Source: Verrucomicrobiia bacterium
GTDB lineage: Bacteria; Verrucomicrobiota; Verrucomicrobiia; Limisphaerales; JADLHS01
Length of the DNA stretch: 64,000 bases
Reading direction: 5' to 3'
Assembly: GCA_026125285.1 (NCBI GenBank)
Contig: JAHCLO010000001.1
Location: 186,001-250,000 of the forward strand
This document shows, piece by piece, positions 51,395-59,047 of the stretch (position 1 is the first letter of the stretch; every line of letters begins with the position of its first letter). The notes below the pieces were generated by a model. It was not told where the DNA came from and searched no databases. It was given only the letters and a program-made list of their open reading frames with translations. A program made the translations under genes and the position numbers.

Positions 51395-53605
51395 ATGAAC
51401 ACATCCCACAGAAGAACACACTCCCCGCTGGCTTGGCTGGCCGTGGCCCTGCTGGTCTTCAGCGGGTCGCTCCCGGCCCAAGTCATCCCGGGACGCTACA
51501 TCGCGGTGCTCAAAGCCGAGACCCGCGACATACCGGGCGCCGCCAAAGCCATGGCCGCGCAACACAACCTCAACGTGGATCACGTTTACACCAAAGCCCT
51601 CAAGGGCTTTGCCTTTGCCGGCTCGGAACAGGCCGCCCAGGCGTTGGCCCGACGGGCGGAGATCGCTTATGTCGAGCCGGACCAAGTTTGCACCGGAGCG
51701 GGGCAAACGCAGTCCACCGGCTTCCGAAGGTGTGACGCCGATGCCATACCCGGCTTGCTGGGCAGCGGTCTCATGGTGGACGCCGATGTGGCCGTGATTG
51801 ACACTGGACTTGACGCCGCACACCCGGATTTGAATGTCATGCCGGGCGGCGTTCGGTTCTACTTGAAACGAGACCGTCTCCTTTCGGATAGCAATTGGCA
51901 GGACGATCACTGGCACGGCACGCATGTCGGTGGAGTCATCGGGGCATTGGACAATGACTTTGGCGTGGTGGGCGTGGCACCTGGCGCGCGCTTGTGGGCG
52001 GTCAAAGTGCTGGACGCGAGCAATCAAGGCACGGCGGCGACGGTGATCGCCGGCGTGGATTGGGTGGTGCAGCGTGCCGCGATCTTCGAAGTGGCCAACA
52101 TGAGCCTGAGTCTGGGCCGCTCCCAGGCGGTGAATGATGCCGTCAAGGCCGGCACGCAAGCGGGCATTGTGTTCGTGGTGGCCGCCGGCAACGGCGGACA
52201 GGATGCCGCCAATGTCTCGCCGGCTTCCGAACCCACCGCACTGACGGTGTCGGCACTGGAGGACGAGGACGGCCTTCCCGGGTCTCGTGTTTTTCCGGAG
52301 TGGTACCTGGACGATTGGTTGTCCTCGTGGCCAGAAAGCAACTTTGGCGAGGTTGTGGATGTCTGCGCCCCGGGCGTGCAGATTTACTCAACTGGACTGA
52401 CTTCGAAATACCCGTACCGCTGGAATAACGGCACCAGCGCGGCTGCCGCCCATGTCTCGGGAGCCGCCGCGCTCTACATCGCCCAGTACGGATTGATCAA
52501 GTCTGCGGCGGGTGTCGAGGCCATTTGCGCCGCCATTCGCAACTCCGGCTGGCCACAAGGGCATTATGCGAGCTTCACGGACGCCGATTACTACGGCAAT
52601 CCTGATGGCTTCCGCGAGCCGTTGCTCAATGTCGCCAACCTGCTCTATCGTAGCGCCCCGGCCACGCTGAACATCCTCACGCCGCCGGATGTCACCAAGG
52701 TCCAAGGCCTGGTCACGGTGCAGGTGACCACCACGGCGCCCGAGGCGACGGCCGTGCAACTCTACTTTGATGGCCAGATCATCGGGGAGGACAGCAATGG
52801 CGCGGACGGGTGGAACATCCCTTGGGACACCACAACCATCGCGGATGGCGTCGGCACGCTGGTGGCGGTGGCCACGGATGGCACAACCCAACTGGCAGGC
52901 GAGGCGATCGTCGTGGGGGTGAACAACACCAATGGGTTTGGACCGTGGGTGACCATCTTGGAACCTTGGCAATACCCCGTCGCTTACCTTTTCGGCGACT
53001 CGGAGGTGGTTGCGTTGGCGTCTGATATGGCCGGGCCGGTGGCGGTGGACTTCTACCTTGGCGAGGTTTTCCTTGGCCGTGGGTTGCCGAAAGATCGCTG
53101 GGGTGAGTATCCGGCCGTTATCTCGGGCGTCGTGCAGAATGGCTGGCTCTGCTCACTGACGTGGGACACTACGGCTTTTCCCGACGGCACGAATGTAATC
53201 ACGGCCGTGGCTACCGCTGCGGACGGCTCCACTGGTAGCGATCCGTATCCCGTGGTGGTCGCCGTGCAGAACAACGCGATTCGCGTCAGCGAGATCGCGG
53301 TTACAGGATTGACGAAGGCGGGCGGCCAGTGGACCACCACGTTCCGCGTCACGGTGGAAACAGTCACGAGGCAGCGTGTGCCGGGAGCCACGGTTTATGC
53401 CCAATGGTCTACCGGTCCCAGCAGCACGCAGCCAGTTGTTTCAGCGGTCACGGATGCCAACGGCCAGTGTTTCTTCACGGAGACGTTCAAGAAGAACTAC
53501 TTCGCCGCGTCGCTCGACATAGTGGATGTCGTGCCCCCTCCGGAACTACCTGAAGCCCACTACAACCCGGCCTTGAGCGTCACAGGGCCCTCCATACGCC
53601 CGTAA
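51395..53605 (+). CDS. secreted subtilisin-like serine protease (S8) with Ig-like tail
   Basis: 736 residues; the ATG has AGGAAAG upstream. Signal peptide PLAWLAVALLVFSGSLPAQ. Inhibitor I9 propeptide about 30-95 (GRYIAVLKAETRDIPGAAKA, then ALKGFAFAGS and AYVEPDQ). Catalytic triad: Asp in VAVIDTGLDAAHPDL, His in HWHGTHVGGVIGA, Ser in NNGTSAAAAHVSGAAAL. The oxyanion Asn is in VVAAGNGGQDA. The usual GTSMAxP reads GTSAAAA, an uncommon variant that keeps the Ser. The tail (from about 430) has Ig/cadherin-like domains (VTVQVTTTAPEATAVQLYFD and a repeat), then a Big-type domain (TVYAQWSTGP). It degrades extracellular protein. Confidence 0.9.
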   Translation: MNTSHRRTHSPLAWLAVALLVFSGSLPAQVIPGRYIAVLKAETRDIPGAAKAMAAQHNLNVDHVYTKALKGFAFAGSEQAAQALARRAEIAYVEPDQVCTGAGQTQSTGFRRCDADAIPGLLGSGLMVDADVAVIDTGLDAAHPDLNVMPGGVRFYLKRDRLLSDSNWQDDHWHGTHVGGVIGALDNDFGVVGVAPGARLWAVKVLDASNQGTAATVIAGVDWVVQRAAIFEVANMSLSLGRSQAVNDAVKAGTQAGIVFVVAAGNGGQDAANVSPASEPTALTVSALEDEDGLPGSRVFPEWYLDDWLSSWPESNFGEVVDVCAPGVQIYSTGLTSKYPYRWNNGTSAAAAHVSGAAALYIAQYGLIKSAAGVEAICAAIRNSGWPQGHYASFTDADYYGNPDGFREPLLNVANLLYRSAPATLNILTPPDVTKVQGLVTVQVTTTAPEATAVQLYFDGQIIGEDSNGADGWNIPWDTTTIADGVGTLVAVATDGTTQLAGEAIVVGVNNTNGFGPWVTILEPWQYPVAYLFGDSEVVALASDMAGPVAVDFYLGEVFLGRGLPKDRWGEYPAVISGVVQNGWLCSLTWDTTAFPDGTNVITAVATAADGSTGSDPYPVVVAVQNNAIRVSEIAVTGLTKAGGQWTTTFRVTVETVTRQRVPGATVYAQWSTGPSSTQPVVSAVTDANGQCFFTETFKKNYFAASLDIVDVVPPPELPEAHYNPALSVTGPSIRP

Positions 53606-53727
53606 ATGCCGCTCCCCTGCGTCAACAACGGCTGAAACGCAAGACCCAGTCAACGACCGCCGGAGTGGCCCGCCCACTCCGGCAGTCCCCGAAAACCGAA
53701 AACCAAATAACAACCTCGAAACGAATT

Positions 53728-56700
53728 ATGAAAACGACCCTGGATTCTAAAAACGGCAACAACGCCAAGGCGCAAAGACGCGAAGACGCAAGGATGGGAG
53801 CGCGGAATTTATTCCGCTTCAGCGCCCGAGAACAACCCGGGCTACGAGTACAAATCATACGTCGCTACAACTGGACGCGAAGCGAACTGAAGTCCGCGCT
53901 CCAATTGCCAACGCGATCTCTCCACGGGGTTGCGTTCGGCGCGGATGCTCCCGGAGCGCGGACAGCTTTGTCCGCGAGTGCCACCCAAGAGACTCGTAAC
54001 GCGCGGACTCGGCGGTCCGCGCTCCTGGGGTTGCGGCCTCATCCCGCCGCGCCTTGTCGTCTTGTCGTCTTGGCGTTGAATGCAGTGTGTATCGGCCTAC
54101 TGGGCTTGCGCGCCCTGGCGTCCCCGGATGCGCCCATTCCGTTGGACCAACTCGGGGCGGTGGCGCAGCAGCAATACCAAGGGGACGGTCTGGGCGTGAG
54201 CGCCACGCCGGAGGGTGCGCAACTGCGGTGCGTGTTCCAGCGCCTGACCGGCCGCGTCACGCCCGAGGGGCTCTGGCTCGAATCCACCGACACCGGCGGC
54301 GGCCAGCTCCACCTGCGCGCCACAGCCATCGGGCGCGAGGTGATACCTGACGACACGAATGTTCTCCTGCCCGGGTTGCGGAACCCGGCCTACAACCCGG
54401 TAGGCCGCGTGCCCTCACGCGGCGAAACTTCTGACGCGCTGCATAGCTCCGTCAGGAGCGACATCTCTGTAGCCCAATCCCCGCCCGCGAAAACAGCTCC
54501 GTCAGGAGCGGCATATTCTGACAGGGTACTCCACCCGGGCGCGATGTCGCTCCTACCGGAGCTTGGGGACGAGGTTTGGGGACTGGCGTGCTACAACGAT
54601 GTCGCTCCTGACGGAGCTGGCGCTCTGCTGTGGTGGGGCGACCAAACGCTCCCATGCATCGGCACGGTGACGGTGGCGGACGGGCGGGTGCAGTTCGTCC
54701 GTCCGGGGTTGGTGGAGGAATACTCGGTGAGCATGGACGGCGTGCGCCAGGATTTCGTGGTGCTGGAAAGACCTGAGCTTTGTAGCAGCGGACGTCAGTC
54801 CGCTCCATCTACGTCCAACGGAATTTCAGAGCCGACTCACGTCGTCTGCTACGGCGGGGGTGGCAAACTGCGCGTGGAACTGGCCTTGACCGGGGCGCGG
54901 GCTGAGGCGCTGCCCGATGGCGTCCGGCTCACGCTGGCGGGGTCGGGGCGGGAACTGGCCTACAGCCGGTTGCGGGTGACCGATGCCACCGGCCGCGAAT
55001 TGCCAGCGCGGATGGAAGTAGCCTCTGAGTGGGAGGCCGACCGCCAGGTTTTGGAGTGCGGCAGTCCTCTGCCGCTTTGGCCCCCCGGCACCCCCGACGA
55101 AAGCGCCAGAGGGCTGGCGCAGTCCAAGACGCTATCGCGTTTGGCCGTGCTGGTGGATGACTCGGAGGCGGTGTATCCGGTGCGGATTGATCCCACCTTC
55201 AGCGATGCCGACTGGGTCAGCCTGAATCCTGCAGGAATCCCCGGGGTTAATAAGGGATGGCTCAATGCCATCGCGAAAGACGCGTACGGCAATGTCTATA
55301 TCGGCGGCGAGTTCACATTCGCCGGCACGGTTGCTGCCAACTACATCGCGAAATGGGATGGCACCACCTGGTCGGCGCTCGGATCGGGCGTGGATTACTA
55401 TGTTGGGGCTCTGGCCGTGAGCGGAAGCGATCTCTATGTCGGTGGATCCTTTACCAACGCAGGCGGGGTGTCTGCGCAGGGTCTCGCCAAGTGGAACGGG
55501 ACTTCCTGGTCGGCTGTGGGCTCCGGGAGGAATGGAAGCGTCAGTGGGCTGGTGGTGGACGGAAACGATCTCTACGTGTGTGGCAACTTCAGTCTGCCCG
55601 GCCAGACCACGGCAAAGCGCATCGCCAAATGGAACGGCAGCACTTGGTCGTCCTTGGGTTGGGTGAGCGGGGGCTCCTATCCCAATGCTTACCGCGTGGC
55701 AATGATCGGCGGAAATCTCTACGTCGTGGGAGCGTTCACCGCTGTGAGCTGGGACTTGGGCGGCGGTGTCACGGCGTCCGTGACAGCCAACTGCATCGCC
55801 AAGTGGAATGGCAGTATGTGGTCGGCCTTGGGTTCCGGGATGAGCGTTTCGTCTGGCTTTCCCCGTGTTCGGGCCTTGGCAGCAATCGGGACTGATCTCT
55901 ACGCCGGGGGATACTTCACCACTGCGGGTGGAGTGGCGGCCAATTTCATCGCGAAATGGGACGGGGTCACTTGGTCTGCGCTGGGATCAGGGATGGGACC
56001 GAATTATCCTGAGGTCTTGGCGCTGGCAGTTTGCGGGACTGATCTCTACGTGGGAGGGGCAAATATTGCCACGGCGGGTGGCGTGACGGCGATCAACATT
56101 GCCAAATGGAACGGGAGCATCTGGTCGCCCTTGGACTCCGGAACGAGCGGCTACGTGAATGCGCTGTGTGCGAGCGGCTCGAATCTCTACGCAGGCGGAG
56201 TGTTCACCCGGGCTGGAGAAGTGGGCGCCGAGCGCATTGCCAGATGGGACGGCAACAGTTGGTCGGCGTTGGGCTCGGGGATGAGTGGCGGCGCCTCCGC
56301 ACTGGCGATCAGTGGGAGCGATCTCTATGTGGGAGGAGGCTTCGCCTCATTCCCTGCGAATTACATCGCCAAATGGAACGGCAGCGCCTGGTCGCCTTTA
56401 GGTTCGGGGATGAACGGGACGGTGAGTGCGTTGGCGGTGTCGGGCGGCAGCGTGTATGCGGGGGGCAATTTCACGACGGCGGGTGGGGTAGAGGCCAATT
56501 ACATCGCCAAATGGGACGGGAGCACTTGGAGCGCGCTCGGATCGGGAATGAACGATGGGGTGTTTGCGCTGGCGGTGGCGGGGAGCGACGTGTATGCGGG
56601 GGGCAGATTCACGACCGCGGGCGGGGCAGAGGCCAATTACATTGCCAAATGGAACGGGAGCAGTTGGAACGCGCTCGGCTCGGGAATGGGAGGCGCGACT

Positions 56701-57459
56701 TGGCCTTATGTGTATGCGCTGGCTGTGGCGGGGAGCGACCTGTATGCGGGGGGTGAATTCACGATGGCGGGCGGCTGGAATACCAGATACGTCGCCAAAT
56801 GGGATGGGAGCAGTTGGAGCGCGCTCGGATCGGGGATGAACGGCACGGTTCAGGCGCTGGCGGTGTCGGGGAGCGACGTGTATGCGGGGGGCTATTTCGC
56901 GTCGGCAGGTGAAGTGGCAGTCAATCAGATTGCCAAATGGGACGGAAGCAGTTGGAGCGCGCTCGGGTCGGGGTTGGGCTACGTGGTGTATGCGCTGGCG
57001 GTGGCGGGTAACGACGTGTATGCGGGCGGCAGTTTTGCCACGGCGGGCGGGGTGTCGGTTGATGCCATCGCCAAATGGGATGGTGGTAACTGGTCGGCGT
57101 TGGGCTCCGGCCTCACCCACGGTCGTGTCGCTGCGCTGGCGGTGAACGAGGCGGGGCGTCTCTTTGTGGGAGGCAGTTTCATGTTCGCGGGTGACAAACT
57201 GTCCCCGTTCATCGCCCAGGCCAATCTCACGCCCCAGCCCATGGCCATCGAGGGTATTCGCGTGGATGCGGGGGGCGTCACTCTCAATTGCCGCGGTGGG
57301 GCCGGCGGCGTCTGCGCCGTCCAACGCGCCACCGATGTGCGGTTCACCCAGGACCTGACCACGCTCCACACCACCAACGCCCCGCCCGACGGCCGGTTCA
57401 CCTGCACCGATGCCACCCCGCCCGCGACGACGGCGTTTTATCGGCTCAGCCAGCCGTAG
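53728..57459 (+). CDS. secreted beta-propeller protein with repeat-invaded N-terminal half
   Basis: 1243 residues from the ATG at 53728. The signal core (VCIGLLGLRALA) comes only after about 110 residues; a start much nearer to it (for example a TTG near 54070) is possible. A beta domain follows (about 135-500) and resembles the N-terminal region of other large Verrucomicrobial proteins (AVYPVRIDPTFSDADW). From about 510 to 1170 run at least 13 units of about 50 residues: YIAKWDGSTWSALGSGM, ALAVSGSDVYAGGNFTTAGG, a propeller-forming motif. A C-terminal beta domain ends FYRLSQP. Palindromic repeats inside the frame supply part of residues 25-110 and 210-300, plus segments near 355 and 450. Role: probably surface binding. 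Confidence 0.8.
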   Translation: MKTTLDSKNGNNAKAQRREDARMGARNLFRFSAREQPGLRVQIIRRYNWTRSELKSALQLPTRSLHGVAFGADAPGARTALSASATQETRNARTRRSALLGLRPHPAAPCRLVVLALNAVCIGLLGLRALASPDAPIPLDQLGAVAQQQYQGDGLGVSATPEGAQLRCVFQRLTGRVTPEGLWLESTDTGGGQLHLRATAIGREVIPDDTNVLLPGLRNPAYNPVGRVPSRGETSDALHSSVRSDISVAQSPPAKTAPSGAAYSDRVLHPGAMSLLPELGDEVWGLACYNDVAPDGAGALLWWGDQTLPCIGTVTVADGRVQFVRPGLVEEYSVSMDGVRQDFVVLERPELCSSGRQSAPSTSNGISEPTHVVCYGGGGKLRVELALTGARAEALPDGVRLTLAGSGRELAYSRLRVTDATGRELPARMEVASEWEADRQVLECGSPLPLWPPGTPDESARGLAQSKTLSRLAVLVDDSEAVYPVRIDPTFSDADWVSLNPAGIPGVNKGWLNAIAKDAYGNVYIGGEFTFAGTVAANYIAKWDGTTWSALGSGVDYYVGALAVSGSDLYVGGSFTNAGGVSAQGLAKWNGTSWSAVGSGRNGSVSGLVVDGNDLYVCGNFSLPGQTTAKRIAKWNGSTWSSLGWVSGGSYPNAYRVAMIGGNLYVVGAFTAVSWDLGGGVTASVTANCIAKWNGSMWSALGSGMSVSSGFPRVRALAAIGTDLYAGGYFTTAGGVAANFIAKWDGVTWSALGSGMGPNYPEVLALAVCGTDLYVGGANIATAGGVTAINIAKWNGSIWSPLDSGTSGYVNALCASGSNLYAGGVFTRAGEVGAERIARWDGNSWSALGSGMSGGASALAISGSDLYVGGGFASFPANYIAKWNGSAWSPLGSGMNGTVSALAVSGGSVYAGGNFTTAGGVEANYIAKWDGSTWSALGSGMNDGVFALAVAGSDVYAGGRFTTAGGAEANYIAKWNGSSWNALGSGMGGATWPYVYALAVAGSDLYAGGEFTMAGGWNTRYVAKWDGSSWSALGSGMNGTVQALAVSGSDVYAGGYFASAGEVAVNQIAKWDGSSWSALGSGLGYVVYALAVAGNDVYAGGSFATAGGVSVDAIAKWDGGNWSALGSGLTHGRVAALAVNEAGRLFVGGSFMFAGDKLSPFIAQANLTPQPMAIEGIRVDAGGVTLNCRGGAGGVCAVQRATDVRFTQDLTTLHTTNAPPDGRFTCTDATPPATTAFYRLSQP
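53953..54025. repeat. paired palindromes (GGAGCGCGGACAGCTTTGTC family) inside the propeller gene
   Basis: Two hairpins, GCGGACAGCTTTGTCCGC and GCGGACTCGGCGGTCCGC, with outer GGAGCGCG/CGCGCTCC ends complementary to each other. They are translated as APGARTALSASATQETRNAR and following residues. They lie inside a larger inverted arrangement (53761-53793 against 54050-54078, AACGCCAAG / CTTGGCGTT ends). Confidence 0.75.
54445..54618. repeat. four copies of the GTCGCTCCTGACGGAGC palindrome inside the propeller gene
   Basis: Copies at 54445-54465 and 54495-54515 (AGCTCCGTCAGGAGCGACAT, second with GGCAT) and, inverted, at 54542-54562 and 54598-54618 (GATGTCGCTCCT, then ACCGGAGCT or GACGGAGCT). All stay in the reading frame of the host gene. 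Confidence 0.85.
54782..54806. repeat. palindrome GTAGCAGCGGACGTCAGTCC inside the propeller gene
   Basis: GCGGACGTCAGTCCGC is a small hairpin of the REP type; it codes for CSSGRQSAPS between two beta-domain strands. Confidence 0.55.
55053..55128. repeat. palindrome pair (GGAGTGCGGCAGTCCTCTGC family) inside the propeller gene
   Basis: GCGGCAGTCCTCTGCCGC is one hairpin and GCGCCAGAGGGCTGGCGC a second; flanks TTGGAGTGCG and GCAGTCCAAG are complementary. They are translated as LECGSPLPLWPPGTPDESAR and following residues. Confidence 0.7.
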
Positions 57460-57804
57460 GCTGGGACCACGGACCACGGACCACGGACTCAACAACTGAA
57501 AGCGGAAAGCAGAAAGCAGAAATTGAAAGCGCGGAGAAGCGCAGAACAAAAAACCATGACACACGAAAGAGGCCCAGCATGAAAACGACTCTTGATTCTG
57601 AAACCGACCTTAACGCCAAGACGCAAAAGCGCGAATGATGCGATCGCGAAGCGCCGACCGCTACGGTTCAGGGACACGTAGCGCGAGGTCATCGAGGAAC
57701 TCTCCGTCGGTTGCAGTTGCAGGAACGTGGCCGCCAGGCAACGCAATTTGACGTGATTTCGACTTCCCTCCCGACCCGCGTCTGATAATTTGCCGGCCTG
57801 ACTT
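57460..57804. other. intergenic with simple tandem phrases
   Basis: GGACCACGGACCACGGACC (9-bp period) at 57464-57485, then GAAAGCAGAAAGCAGAAA, the short leader duplicate at 57579, and CCGCTACGGTTCAGGG shared with 27768. No further gene. TTTGCCGGCCTGACTT precedes the xylose isomerase start. Confidence 0.6.
57579..57638 (+). pseudogene. 19-codon duplicate of the propeller gene's first codons
   Basis: MKTTLDSETDLNAKTQKRE and stop. The propeller protein begins MKTTLDSKNGNNAKAQRRE. DNA identity is high over the first 60 bp. It is the start of a lost tandem paralogue or a trace of the same leader-borne repeat. Confidence 0.6.
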
Positions 57805-58842
57805 ATGGCAAAACACAACTACAAATTCTGCTTCGGTCCCTGGAATATCAGCGAAGGACAAGATCCTTACGGTCCCACCACCCGCCCGCCCCAGTCGTTC
57901 GACTGGAAACTCGCGCAACTCAAGAAGCTCGGGTTCGACGCGATGATGTTTCACGACGACGACGCCGTGCCGGACATTGACAGCAAATCCGACGCGCAAC
58001 TTCGCAAGGAAACCAAACACCTCAAGAAGAAGCTGGCGGACGCCGGTGTGGCGGCGGAGATGGTCGCGCCGCGATTGTGGTTCGATCCCCACACGATAGA
58101 TGGCGGTTACACGAGCAACGATCCCAAGTGCCGCAAGTATGCCATCGAACGCTCGCTCCGTTGCATTGATGTCGCGAGGTATCTGGGCACGGACCTCATC
58201 GTGCTGTGGCTGGCGCGCGAGGGCAGTTACATCCGCGAGGCCAAGAACGCCCGCAGGTGCGTGGATTACCTGGTGGAGGCGGTGGACGCGATGCTGGCCT
58301 ACGACAAAAGAATCCGCATTTCCATCGAGCCGAAACCGAATGAACCGATGGACCATGCGTATGTTCCCACCATTGGACACGCGCTGGCAATTGCGCAACT
58401 CACCCGCGATCCCAAACGTGTCGGCTGCCTGATTGAATCCGCACATGCCATCCTCGCCGGATTGGACCCGGCGGATGAAATTGATTTTGCCATGGCGTTT
58501 GGAAAACTGTGGTCGCTGCACCTGAACGACCAGAACGGATTGAAGTTCGACCAGGACAAACCGTTCGGCAGCGCGAATCTGCGCGTGGCGTTCAATCAGG
58601 TCCGCGCCCTTGAACGCAACGGTTACGGGAAGAACGGCGAGTATGTGTGCTTTGATGTGCATCCGTTCCGCACCACCAAGGTCGAACACTGGCTGGCGCA
58701 TCTGGACAACAGCCGCCGCACGTTCCTCAAGCTCGTGCAAAAGGCCCGCTCGTTTAACGAAAAGCAGGCGCAGGCGCTGATCAAGGACCGCAACTACGCG
58801 GCGCTCGATCAGATGGTGATTGAGCATCTGCTCGGCAGATAA
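57805..58842 (+). CDS. xylA: xylose isomerase
   Basis: 345 residues, a compact form of the class I xylose isomerase TIM barrel (usually about 390). Motifs: GFDAMMFHDDDAVP (catalytic His with Asp), DGGYTSNDPKCRKYAIERSL, IVLWLAREGSY, IRISIEPKPNEPMDHAYVPT (metal-binding Glu), LHLNDQNGLKFDQD (metal-binding Asp). It converts D-xylose and D-xylulose, or a related aldose, in the cytoplasm. It is followed by a classical terminator and stands alone. Confidence 0.88.
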   Translation: MAKHNYKFCFGPWNISEGQDPYGPTTRPPQSFDWKLAQLKKLGFDAMMFHDDDAVPDIDSKSDAQLRKETKHLKKKLADAGVAAEMVAPRLWFDPHTIDGGYTSNDPKCRKYAIERSLRCIDVARYLGTDLIVLWLAREGSYIREAKNARRCVDYLVEAVDAMLAYDKRIRISIEPKPNEPMDHAYVPTIGHALAIAQLTRDPKRVGCLIESAHAILAGLDPADEIDFAMAFGKLWSLHLNDQNGLKFDQDKPFGSANLRVAFNQVRALERNGYGKNGEYVCFDVHPFRTTKVEHWLAHLDNSRRTFLKLVQKARSFNEKQAQALIKDRNYAALDQMVIEHLLGR

Positions 58843-58862
58843 TACCGCCTCCCCTTCCCTTC

Positions 58863-58888
58863 GGGCCGGCCAGTCGCCGGCCCTTTTT
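58863..58888 (+). terminator. Rho-independent terminator after xylA
   Basis: Stem GGGCCGGC / GCCGGCCC (8 bp, all matched), loop CAGTC, then TTTTT. It begins 21 nt after the stop codon. Confidence 0.92.
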
Positions 58889-59010
58889 GTTGCCCAGGCT
58901 TCTTAGCGAGATTCCGCAGGGATGGGGCAGCCAGAAACGCCACTGCAATAATGGCCGGTTTCCCTGCCAAGACGCATGTGACAGATTCCTTACAAGAATC
59001 TTGCGTGGCT

Positions 59011-59039
59011 TTGACACTTTCCCAGCCAGTTGCGAGAAT
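59011..59039 (+). promoter_or_regulatory. sigma70-type promoter of the histidine kinase, leaderless geometry
   Basis: TTGACA (perfect), 17 nt, GAGAAT; the -10 box ends 8 nt before the GTG at 59048. Confidence 0.55.
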
Positions 59040-59047
59040 CTGATGGT

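Noticed and set aside
56398..57564. 388-codon minus-strand frame with HVAPRHRQR-like repeats
   Set aside because: It is the complement of the propeller repeats, so its apparent repeats are secondary.
57661..58827. Long minus-strand open frame opposite xylose isomerase
   Set aside because: It mirrors the codon structure of xylA, which has clear family motifs; the antisense peptide has none.
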